The notes beneath the pieces are model-generated. The model had not been told where the DNA came from and did not search any database. It saw only the letters and a list, made by a program, of their open reading frames with translations. A DNA stretch of 16,486 nucleotides from Sodiomyces alkalinus F11. Its lineage: Eukaryota; Ascomycota; Sordariomycetes; Glomerellales; Plectosphaerellaceae. The translations under genes were made by a program, and so were the position numbers. The stretch covers positions 920,237-936,722 of the forward strand of contig NW_021167088.1 in NCBI RefSeq assembly GCF_003711515.1. Direction: 5' to 3'. Shown piece after piece: positions 7,963-16,486 of this stretch (positions are counted from its first letter, which is position 1; every line of letters begins with the position of its first letter).

Positions 7963-10445
7963 ATAAGCAGTACGCCCGAAGTAGAAGCTACTTCGCCTAA
8001 GGAAGAAGAAGTTATTTTATCTAAAGAAGAATTATCGTCTGAAGAATCTAGTTCCTCCGACGAAGAGGAAGGACTAGAATAACCCTAATAAGACGATAAA
8101 GTAGCTAGCAATCACTCTTCTAATATATCGAATAATAATAACCATATCACGAACGCTATAAACACCATAACCCCTACCACCACCGCTAAAGGAAGTAATA
8201 ACCTTTAGCAGATTCGTGATATAATCACTTAGCTTTAGGGGGAGAATACGACCCTAAGAGCTTAGTTAAACTATCCTAGGATTAGGGCTAAGTATAGATA
8301 CTCTATACCCCCTAAGTATAACGGAACTTAAGGATAGCTTTAAAGCTTTATTACTTAGCTTAGAGGTTATCTCCTATTCTACTAGGATAGTATCCGTACA
8401 GAGGAAACTAAGGTACTCTATACCATGGCACTCTTTACGGGAGATACGTATAAATAGTTTAAATCTATCTATAAAGACTACCTAGAGAATATAGGAATAG
8501 AAATCCTAAGGAAGCCCGGGACCACGGCAATCTTCGAGGACTTTAACGTATTCGTCGAAAGACTTAACGCTATCTTCGGCTAGCCCGATAAGGAATAAGT
8601 CGCGGCCGAACGACTAAGCCAGCTACGTTAGACTAAGTCAGCTACGGACTATACTATAAGGTTCTAGTAAATCTTATCGAAGCTTAGCTACCCGGATAAA
8701 CCCCTTATAGATCGGTACTACTAAGGACTTAAGGAAGAAGTAAAGGATAAACTATATCGATTAGACTAACCTAAGACGTTTAGCGAATATACCGTAATAG
8801 TAATTTGTATTAATAACCGGAACTATAAATAACGCTATTAGAAGAAGTATTAAATAAGTATTCTATTCTATACGGCTAATTCGAAGAAGAAATAACTATA
8901 CCTACGCTAGTTTGGAAATACCTTATATAGGTATTATAGTGGATTTATAGAACTCGATAATATTAACCGATAAAGCGATAAGCAGGGTAAAAGAGATATA
9001 AAGAAAGTTAAGTATTATAACTATAATAAGCTAGGTTATTACGCACACGACTATTATAAGCCTAAGAAAGAATAATCGTAACGATAAACGAATACGATTA
9101 AGAAAGAAAAATCCTAAAAGGAAATTAACGCTATTAGATACCTAGAAATTTATAGGGACGAAATACTATATGGTAACCTCTATTAGGTAACCTGCTACGA
9201 TAACTATTATCTAGTATACTAATTAGGGAAAGACGGAGCTAGATACTACCCTAAAAGACCCTAGAAGGTACTCGCTATAGTATCTAGTAATGAGTACGAT
9301 AACGATTATGGCCTTAAAAACCCCGACTAGGATAAAGATAAACTAGCTTCGTAAATTATCGCGGAAATCCTTTAAAAGTACGGATAGAAGAAAGAGGAAG
9401 CTAAAAGATAGAAGCAGATCTTAGAAACCCAGAAGAAAAGGGAAACCTATACGAATACTGGTAGTAGAGGCTTTAGCGCCCTATAAGGAGTAGGACTTAC
9501 TCTCGAAGGAAAACACTAACTTAAGAAAGAAGATTATGCACGGGAAGGAATCGCTAAGCTCGAAGAGCAAGATTAGGAAACGGAGTCCGATAAAGTTCCG
9601 GATAATAACACGGACTTCTAGTGTTAACCTATAGGAGTAGCCGACCTAGTCGAAGAGGAAGCTATCTAGTTACGGATACTTAACTAGCTCGCGGAAGAAC
9701 CCTTTAGATAAACCCACTAAGTCCGTTTCACTAAACTTAGTTTTAATAACGCTTACCGCAGGACACCCACGAATACTAGCAAGGAATAGTAACGAATTAT
9801 ATATTAGCGACCTTACGATACTTAGGAGGACCAAGACACTTTTACTAGCCTAACGATAAGCTAATAAGGACTAGGAGAATATCTACCTAAGTACTAAGCG
9901 TATAAAGAAGGATAGATAGTTTACGCTAAATATCCAGACTATAGCCTAATATTTTAGGCTAGCTATATTAAGGATATATACCCTATACACTAAGAATATA
10001 AATAGACTAATAACTTCTGGCCACGGAATAAGGACCGAATAATAGAAGTTAGAGTTTATTTATAAAAGTAACGGGATAACTAGGTTATCACCGAGACTAA
10101 GGACGAAGGACGCGAGGTCCGTATCTAACCACCTCGGTATAGTTACTATAGCTATATAACACACGCTTCTAAGAAAACCTGGTAATTAGAACGAGACTAA
10201 GGAGTTTAGGAATCACGCTTCTGGACCCTCGATAAGCGCCTACGATAGATAGAACGACTCTTAAACCAGTACGGGTTCTTAGACGAAGAGATATCCCTCG
10301 AACACCGAGCTAAACGGGTAAAAAACTAGGAGTATACTATCGCTAGGAGTATATAAGAGGTACTTAATAGATATACTCTATAACATATAGTAGTATAGGG
10401 CACTACTATATCGGAATACGACTTAATAAATACAAGACGAACGTA
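7963..10445 (+). pseudogene. gag: Gag remnant of element 2, long C-terminal extension
   Basis: This is the structural polyprotein of the particle. One frame runs for about 825 codons. ATA at 7963 followed by SSTPEVEATSPKEEE is probably the mutated ATG start. The N-terminus is acidic and Ser-rich (8000-8080), then Asn/Thr-rich. The core retrotransposon Gag domain is at about 8300-8800 (PPKYNGT at 8308, EDFNVFVERLNAIFG near 8540). A CCHC knuckle at 9013-9054 has all four ligand codons as TAT (expected TGY, TGY, CAY, TGY). About 460 further codons follow before the protease, including a second Cys/His-rich patch near 9190-9250 and a charged, probably coiled stretch near 9370-9600. That is long for a Gag C-terminus. 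The frame overlaps the pol frame around 10371-10445. Confidence 0.85.
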
Positions 10446-13400
10446 TTATTAGATATAGGCGTAGTAGGAAACTTTATCTTACTAGCAGCTATAAGAAAGT
10501 TCTCTATACCCTAGGTTAGGAAATACTTAGAAGAGGAGTACGAGATTACTCTATATACGGGAAAGAACTAGTCCTACGAAGAAGTTATTATTAACCAGGA
10601 GACTATACACCTTTAGGTTAAAATCCAGAATAAGACTAGAATAATAAAGTTCGATATATACGATATAGGATATAAGGACGTTATTCTTAGTAAACTATAG
10701 TTTAATAAATAGAATCCCGATATAGACTAAAAGCTTAGCTAGCTCCGGTAGAGATTAGAGAGTAAGTAGGAGACTATAAAGGAAACCTTACCCGATCCTA
10801 ATATCCGTCGAAAATAGTAGAAAGACTTACTAATAAAGGAGCCTTAGGGAGACTTAGATAGCCGCTAGAAGTTAAGGACTAAGGCGAAGGAAGTACGAAA
10901 GACTTTAAGATAGTAGCGACGATATAATAACCGACGCGTAGTAAATATTATTAAATGAATCTACTAGATCGTCTAAGCAGAAAAGGGACTAGTAGTAAAC
11001 GATCACGATAGACTCGCTAAGGTATTACTAGAATATCGTAAATACGGAAAGCTATTTACCGAAAATCTAGAAACTAGATTACCGAAATATCGATACTATA
11101 ATTATAAGATACCCCTTAAGGAAGGGATATACCTAAAATTCTTTCTAATTTACGGACTAAACTAAAAGGAATTAGATACCTTAGAAGAATATCTCGAAGA
11201 AATACTAGCAAAAGGCTATATCAGAGTATTATAATCACTAGCAGGATACCCGATCCTATTTATATTAAAGAAGAACGGCAAACTACGACTATATATCGAC
11301 TATCGATAACTTAACGATATAACTATTAAGAACCGCTACCTACTACCTTTTATCTCGGAGATACGAGATTAGTTAGTTAGAGTATAATAGTTTATGGTAC
11401 TTAACTTAAAAGGAGCCTATAACTTAATTAGGATTAAGGAAAGAGAAGAATAGAAAATAGCGTTCCGAACGAAGCGAGGATATTTCGAGTACCTCGTTAT
11501 GCCTTTTAGATTAATAAATACACTAGTATCGTTCTAAACACTTATTAACGATATCCTAAGGAAATATCTAGACTATTTCGTTATAGTATACCTGGATAAT
11601 ATCCTAGTCTTCTCTAAGACACTCGAAGAACACCGATAACACGTTTACACGATCCTATAACTCCTATAAAACGCCGATCTATTAGTCGAACCAGAAAAAG
11701 TCTAATTTCACACGTAAAAAGTTAACTTTTTAGGGTATACGATATAACCTAATAAAATCTATATAGATAAGGCGAAAGTCTAATACGTCTCTAAGTAGCC
11801 ATAACCCTAGAATATTCGCGATATTTAGTCTTTTCTCGGACTTATTAACTACTATCGACGATTTATTAAGGATTATAGCAGGATTACTATCCCCTTAACG
11901 GAGGTAACTAAAAAGGGACTTAACTTCGAATAGGGCGGAAGAATAGAAGGAGTATTCTAAGCTTTTAAAGGAAGGGTTACTAGCGAACCTATCTTAGCGA
12001 TACTAGACCCCGATAAAGAATACGAACTCGAAATAAACGCCTCCGACTAGGCTCTAGGAGTATAACTCGGATAACGCGACGTAGAAGGAAGACTATATCC
12101 TATAACCTTTATATCCAAAAAACTCAGTGGACTAGAACTTAACTATTAGATCTACGATAAAGAGCTAATAGCTATTATCGAAGCCTTTAAAGAATAGAGA
12201 CCGTATCTGTTAGGGATAAGACACCCGGTATAGGTCTACACGGATTATAAGAACCTTGTATAATTCACCACTACTAAGGTTCTTAATAAACGATAGATCC
12301 GATAAGCAGAATTCCTATCCGAGTTTAACTTCTATATTTAATATATAAAAGGAAGCGAAAACAGTCGCGTAGACGCACTTAGCCGACTAGGAACACCCGA
12401 CGAATCACCTAAACTATAAGCTATACTCTAATAGGAAGGAGAAGCTCTTACCCTTAAGAATAAAGAGGTAAATAGTATTAATCGGATAACTGATATCACG
12501 TTTAAAGAAGCACACGCCTTACTAATATATAGATATTAAGGAGTTTATAAAATATACCGCCGATTATAATAATAATACGGCTATATAGGAAGTAAAGAAC
12601 GAGTCAGGGACTTCGTTTATAACTACGATATTTACTAGAAAGTAAAGAGTAGCCGATATAAACCTTATAGACTACTAAAGCCACTACTAGTAGTAGACGG
12701 ACCATAGAAATCAATTATAATAGACTTCGTGACAGGATTTCCAGAATCTAAAGATCTAGTAATAGGAACCGCCTATAATAGCGTATTCGTAATTATCGAT
12801 TAATTTATAAAATACACTCTTTATATTCTATATATTAAAAACACTATAGCAGAAAAACTAGTAAGTATCTTTATTAACCGCCTAATCCGGGATCACGGCG
12901 TACCGAATAAAATTATCACGGATAGAGATAAACTCTTTACTAGTAACTTCTAGAAAGCAGTTATAAGCCAGCTAGGAATAAAATATAAGTATTCGACAGC
13001 GTTTCACCCTATAACGGACGGATAAACCGAAATCATAAACTAAGTCCTAGAATAGTACCTACGATACTATGTAGGGTACGAATAAGATAATTAGATATAA
13101 TACCTACCACTTATATAGTTTATATATAATAGCTTATTAAACGAGTTAACGAAGAAAATACCGTTTAAAGCAAACTACGGGTATACCCCGATAGTATTTA
13201 GAAAACCTTTAGAAGGACTAGACGCACTAAGAGTAATAAAAACAGTTAAAAGCATAAAAAAACTACACGAAGAACTACGAACCGACCTAGAGATAGTTAG
13301 AACACGAATAAGCAGGTACGTAAATCAATCAAGGATTAAGGGACTAACCCTTTTAAGAGGGGACCGCGTCTACCTTATTCGCAAAAACATCAAAACATAA

Positions 13401-13736
13401 CGACTAAGCGATAAATTGGATTTTAAAAAATTAGGACTATTTAAAATTCTAGAGAAAAAGTCAGATACGAACTATATTCTATTACTACCTCCGATAATAA
13501 GGATACATAATAACTTCTATATTTCGCTACTTAAACTAGCACTAAATAACGTAAAAATAATATAAGATATAATTGTGGTCGATACTAGCGATATATACGA
13601 AGCAGAATAAATCCTCGACTATTAAGAGACGCTAAACAGCACTAAATATCTTATTAAGTAGAAAAACTATAACCACGGTAATAATATATAGGAACCTAAA
13701 AATAACCTGATTAATTATAAGTAACTCCTAAAATAA
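10401..13736 (+). pseudogene. pol: Pol remnant of element 2: PR-RT-RNase H-IN-chromodomain
   Basis: It would make and integrate the cDNA. The frame is one base back (-1) relative to gag and unbroken for about 1,110 codons. Protease: LLDIGVVGNFIL at about 10446-10480 (active site DIG; family D-S/T-G). RT: KKNGKLRLYIDYR at 11268; motif A reads LNLKGAY, with Asn at 11403 in the catalytic Asp place; YLDN at 11589-11600. RNase H: NASD (family DASD) at 12036, YDKELIAIIEAFKE near 12155, YTDYKNL and DALSRL near 12240 and 12375. Integrase: HHCC region at about 12513-12640, Asp 12723, Asp 12921, Glu 13029, again 35 residues between the last two. Chromodomain at 13593-13736 with both Trp codons now TAG. 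The stops are almost all TAA/TAG. The TAA at 13734 may be the true stop or a mutated CAA. Confidence 0.95.
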
Positions 13737-13833
13737 TACCGATATAACATTATCAGGAACTAGTACTAAACGCCGCGGTCTACGCGAAATTAATATCCGA
13801 AAAATCACCTATATCCTACGCTATTACCTGATT

Positions 13834-14450
13834 CTAATTAATTATATTAATAGCACCGGCAGCTTACGCGATAGCCACCGCCTCCGACTTAGCCCGGCGG
13901 GCCTTTTCCTCCTCCTTCTCCACCTTCTTAAGCTCCTCTATATCGGTAAGGTCCTTACGAACTATTTCCACCCCCTTCTTCCGTAGTAAGCGATAAGTTC
14001 GGCGAAGGCGGGATAAGCGGGCGAGCGCCTTATAGAGTATCTCCTCGGTTCGCTCCTCTTCTTATTTAAGGCGCTTTAACTCCTTATTTATACGACCCGC
14101 TAGGAGGATAAGGGGGTAAGTAAGTAGACACTAAACGAAAAAGGCCAGGGCAGAAGCGTACTAGAAGATATTAGGATTCTGGCACTGTTATAAGAACGAC
14201 CTAGACGGAAACACGCGTGGTAACGAGCGATATTGTCCAGAACGAAGCACGGCACGTTCTTAGAAGCATAACGGGTACAGGGGATAACCTCGTAGCCCTG
14301 GTTAGCGATAAGGGCAGAAACGGTTAATCGGTTTTCGGTAGAACGCGATTTAGGACGAAATAATTTCTGCACACGGTCGGATATAGTAGTTAGCTATAAG
14401 GAAGAGAAAGAGAACCCGGGGATAACGAACCTAGGGAGGGCGACCTACTT
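13834..14450 (-). pseudogene. Antisense gene in element 2: Zn2Cys6-like cluster plus coiled coil
   Basis: This gene runs opposite to pol, between pol and the 3' LTR. One stop-free block (14372 down to 14100) contains the spacing C-x2-C-x6-C-x8-C-x2-C-x6-C at 14279-14190, exactly that of fungal Zn(II)2Cys6 DNA-binding domains. Cys 1, 3 and 5 survive; 2, 4 and 6 are Tyr (TAC/TAT, one RIP transition from Cys). After a frame change between about 14100 and 14160, a second block (about 14110 down to 13865) encodes a highly charged helix (NKELKRLK, then IEELKKVEKEEEKARRAKSEA), a likely coiled coil, with only two stops. Upstream the frame runs back to about 14450 through one TAG. No ATG is evident; the block opens at a GTG that need not be the start. 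It could be a DNA-binding accessory protein or a captured host fragment. No catalytic motif is seen. CA and TG survive here better than in pol. Confidence 0.72.
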
Positions 14451-14473
14451 ATACGACCGCTAGGATAGCGCTT

Positions 14474-14489
14474 AGAAGAGGGGAGGTAA
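14474..14489 (+). other. Polypurine tract of element 2
   Basis: AGAAGAGGGGAGGTAA abuts the 3' LTR, the position of the plus-strand primer in Ty3/Gypsy elements. Well preserved, since runs of G and A contain no RIP target. Confidence 0.9.
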
Positions 14490-15023
14490 TATTACAGCCA
14501 GCCGCCTAATATAGACTAAACCTATAGGTATATTAGTATATATCCCACGGAATAAGCCTAGAAGGGAAATAGTATAGGGTGACTCGGGGAGTCACGTGCT
14601 AAGTCACGTATCGCTAGGTACGGGGATACTTAGTACACTATCCGGACGGGTAGGGGTTAATCACTTCGGCGGAGTGATTAATAAGTGATCGGTCATAATA
14701 GAATCACCTAGGCACGGCGACTACGTGGGAAATAGTCACTATGGGTAAGAAGGCACTATCACTATATATACCAGAGTATCCTAGGTCTTACTTCTATTAG
14801 GGAATAAGATATCGATTAATCTAAGTCTTTACCTAGACTATTAGTCTACGCTTAACTCTACCTTATAAAGAAGACGCCTAGTTTTTATAACGTAACTATA
14901 ATAAACACTACGAATAATAGTTATTGCTCTGTAGTTAATATCCTCTTCTTATTTTAAACTAAAACCTCGATGCTAGTCCCCTATTATCCGCTATACTATA
15001 AAGGGCCGAAAGCCGTTATAACA
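14490..15023 (+). repeat. 3' LTR of element 2
   Basis: 534 bp, one base longer than the 5' copy because of an extra A near 14697. It ends in TAACA with the CA end intact. It holds a perfect 7-bp dyad GTGACTC-GGG-GAGTCAC at 14579-14595 and the TATA-like run at 14763-14770. Differences from the 5' LTR are spread along its length and go in both directions, so each copy was mutated separately. Confidence 0.95.
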
Positions 15024-15028
15024 CCGCT
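15024..15028. repeat. Right target-site duplication CCGCT
   Basis: Exact copy of 7385-7389, directly after the 3' LTR. Confidence 0.93.
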
Positions 15029-15332
15029 ATCCAGCTATTACTCTCCTTCGAAGTTAAATTATATATACCGATAGGAGATATATAACGAAAAATAGACTTA
15101 TATACGCTAACAGAAAAACTATATATATATTAGCTATTAATTAGCCCTCTACTTAACCGCCACCTTTTCTACTCTAGCCCCGACTATATAACGCCACCTA
15201 TAGTCTCTTATAAATAAGGGAGGGGATACTTATAACCTTGTTAGGGAGCCTAAAAAGAGGAAAAAGAAGAAGAAAAGGAAAAAAGGCCTATAGCCGAAAA
15301 GATCCTCTATATAATAGTAAGGCCCCACTTAT

Positions 15333-15375
15333 CGTGCCTGCCGTTTCACTATTTACGTATAAAAGGGCAGGCACG
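15333..15375. repeat. 10-bp perfect inverted repeat
   Basis: CGTGCCTGCC (15333-15342) and GGCAGGCACG (15366-15375) form a perfect 10-bp stem with a 23-base loop. The arms keep CA and TG, unlike most of the window. No terminator or element end is evident around it. Confidence 0.8.
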
Positions 15376-15738
15376 CCTTTATTACCGGTAACGCACTTCT
15401 CTATTCACGGAATAAATAATATAAACGCGTTTAATAAACAGGATAATATTAGCCGGTTAATAACACTGCTACTATCTAATAATAGGTAAGCAGCTACTTT
15501 AAACTTTTATTTTATACCTATTATTATATAAGGATATATTCCTTACAGACTTATTTTTTATAATAAACCTCTATAAACCACTATCTAATTAACGGTTAGC
15601 TACCTATAGTAGTTCTTTCCACGCCCTTATATATACCTAAAATAGCACACTTCGTAAGGAATTTCTCTTTATTCTCTTCCCCTAAAAATATCCTCTAATA
15701 CCACTATTTAAGGTTAGGATATATTTTAAGCCTTTAGC

Positions 15739-15760
15739 TCCACCGTTACTTAACGGTGGA
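15739..15760. repeat. 9-bp perfect hairpin
   Basis: TCCACCGTT-ACTT-AACGGTGGA: a 9-bp stem with a 4-base loop in otherwise featureless TA-rich DNA. Role unknown. Confidence 0.8.
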
Positions 15761-16281
15761 TTACCTACGGCTTTATTTTCTTTAAGCTCCGACCCACGTA
15801 TCACCGATAGTACTATTAACCCACTTGCCTTACCCGATAATCACTACCCACCCTACGGATACTCCGTAACTAGCTATAGCCTAAGGATAGGCCTTATTCT
15901 AGGAAGGGGCAGCCTATTAGGTGTAGGATATAAGGAAGACTTAGGAGGTACTAGGATATAGTAGTGGACTACCGGCTAACTAATAATAACTAATAAGTGG
16001 ATATTTATTATATAAGACGGGGAGCTAGACTATTCTAGAAGAAAGGGGTTAGCGATTATCTCTCCTTTATACTACTACCTACCTTTAAGATACTCTTCCT
16101 ATTAACTACCAGTTAACCTATAGTTAGCCTCCCCTTATATAAGACTATAATCCTTATCTATCACTCCCTATCACCCTCTAGTCCTTATCCCTTCGGGGTA
16201 GACCTATATATCCTTCTTAATATTCCCTTCCCGTTAGCTATTAGCCTAAAGGTATAATCTAAATATATAGAAAGGACGAAC

Positions 16282-16300
16282 CGGGGCTATATTAGCCCCG
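16282..16300. repeat. 8-bp perfect hairpin
   Basis: CGGGGCTA-TAT-TAGCCCCG, an 8-bp stem with a 3-base loop. Role unknown. Confidence 0.75.
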
Positions 16301-16435
16301 TAACGGTATTACTCTAACTAAGGATAAGTATAAATATTTTCCCCGGAATCCCGGGTTTTCCCCTCTATAATTACCCGAGAAAGACCGTATAGTCTAAACT
16401 AAGCTCTTATAGATTAGATAGAATAGCGGAGGAAG

Positions 16436-16452
16436 AATAATAATAATAATAA
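16436..16452. repeat. AAT microsatellite
   Basis: About five and a half AAT units near the right edge of the window. Confidence 0.9.
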
Positions 16453-16486
16453 AATAGTAATAAACTACCTACGATAATATAGTCTC

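Larger units (their letters stand above)
7390..15023 (+). mobile_element. Ty3/Gypsy chromovirus 2, full-length, RIP-inactivated
   Basis: A 7,634-bp element bounded by two LTRs (7390-7922, 14490-15023) with a perfect 5-bp CCGCT duplication outside. Internal order: candidate primer site, gag (7963 to about 10445), pol (10401-13736) with PR, RT, RNase H, IN and chromodomain, an antisense gene (13834-14450) and a polypurine tract. The domain order and chromodomain make it a chromovirus, different from element 1. Gag stays in one frame for about 2.5 kb and pol in one frame for about 3.3 kb, so decay was by base substitution rather than indels. The LTRs differ at about 35 positions by my count, all but one transitions, which is RIP rather than ordinary ageing. 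It cannot be autonomous now. Confidence 0.95.
15029..16372 (-). pseudogene. Possible minus-strand coding remnant, right of insertion site
   Basis: No family is recognised. On the minus strand one frame (lowest codon coordinate at 1 modulo 3) can be read from about 16372 down to 15029 without an obvious frame break, for example VYPEGIRTRG near 16200, GEANYRLTGS near 16120, and a Ser/Phe-rich stretch opposite the purine run at 15255-15290. Removing element 2 and one CCGCT joins this frame in register to the one at 7384-6880. In its favour: the minus strand is purine-rich here and the composition is varied and charged. Against it: the stop density of about 9% is close to chance, and + strand frames here look comparably open. 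Read as a candidate host or repeat gene split by element 2. Confidence 0.28.

Noticed and set aside
8300..13736. Stop codons read as evidence of an alternative genetic code
   Set aside because: The TAA/TAG codons sit where CAA, CAG or TGG are expected, and Cys, His and Asp codons show the same TG/CA to TA change. Mutation explains all of them.
14100..14372. The minus-strand open stretch taken as a complete 90-residue gene
   Set aside because: It opens at GTG and ends in a frame that leaves the coiled-coil block behind. The gene is better seen as a longer broken one, 13834-14450.
15238..15489. Stop-free 83-codon + strand stretch, rich in Lys/Arg at its start
   Set aside because: It opens at TTG, its basic start is just an A/G-rich run, no family is recognised, and TA-rich DNA leaves some frames open by chance. 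It is in exact codon register with the candidate minus-strand frame, so it may be a shadow.

Overview
The window reads as an AT-rich, gene-poor heterochromatic block of a filamentous ascomycete (Pezizomycotina-type) genome. CA and TG dinucleotides are almost absent, TA is everywhere, and CG is still common. This is the pattern left by repeat-induced point mutation (RIP, C to T in CpA on either strand). CAA, CAG and TGG codons have become TAA or TAG, and ATG has become ATA, so almost no open reading frame survives although protein-level similarity is easy to read through the stops. The genus cannot be named from this sequence.

Layout. (1) 1-105: five perfect copies of a 21-bp tandem repeat at the left edge, followed by about 500 bp of featureless TA-rich DNA. 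(2) About 620-5579: Ty3/Gypsy chromovirus 1 on the + strand, with a degraded gag, protease, RT, RNase H, integrase (D,D35E spacing intact) and C-terminal chromodomain, then a purine tract and a probable 3' LTR. No 5' LTR is recognisable. (3) 5580-5900: a cluster of short hairpin-forming motifs. (4) 5900-7384: degraded DNA, possibly minus-strand coding. (5) 7390-15023: Ty3/Gypsy chromovirus 2, structurally complete: 533/534-bp LTRs, 5-bp target duplication CCGCT, a candidate self-complementary primer site, gag in one frame and pol in another, a polypurine tract, and a separate antisense gene between pol and the 3' LTR. (6) 15029-16486: the other side of the insertion site, possibly the continuation of the minus-strand reading frame interrupted by element 2.

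The two elements are different families and both are dead: zinc-knuckle ligands, catalytic Asp codons and chromodomain Trp codons have been hit by RIP-type transitions. The most unusual content is the antisense gene inside element 2. It encodes an exact fungal Zn(II)2Cys6 spacing, with three of the six Cys codons now Tyr, followed by a charged coiled coil. It is less mutated than its surroundings. No living host gene, tRNA, rRNA or CRISPR is visible.
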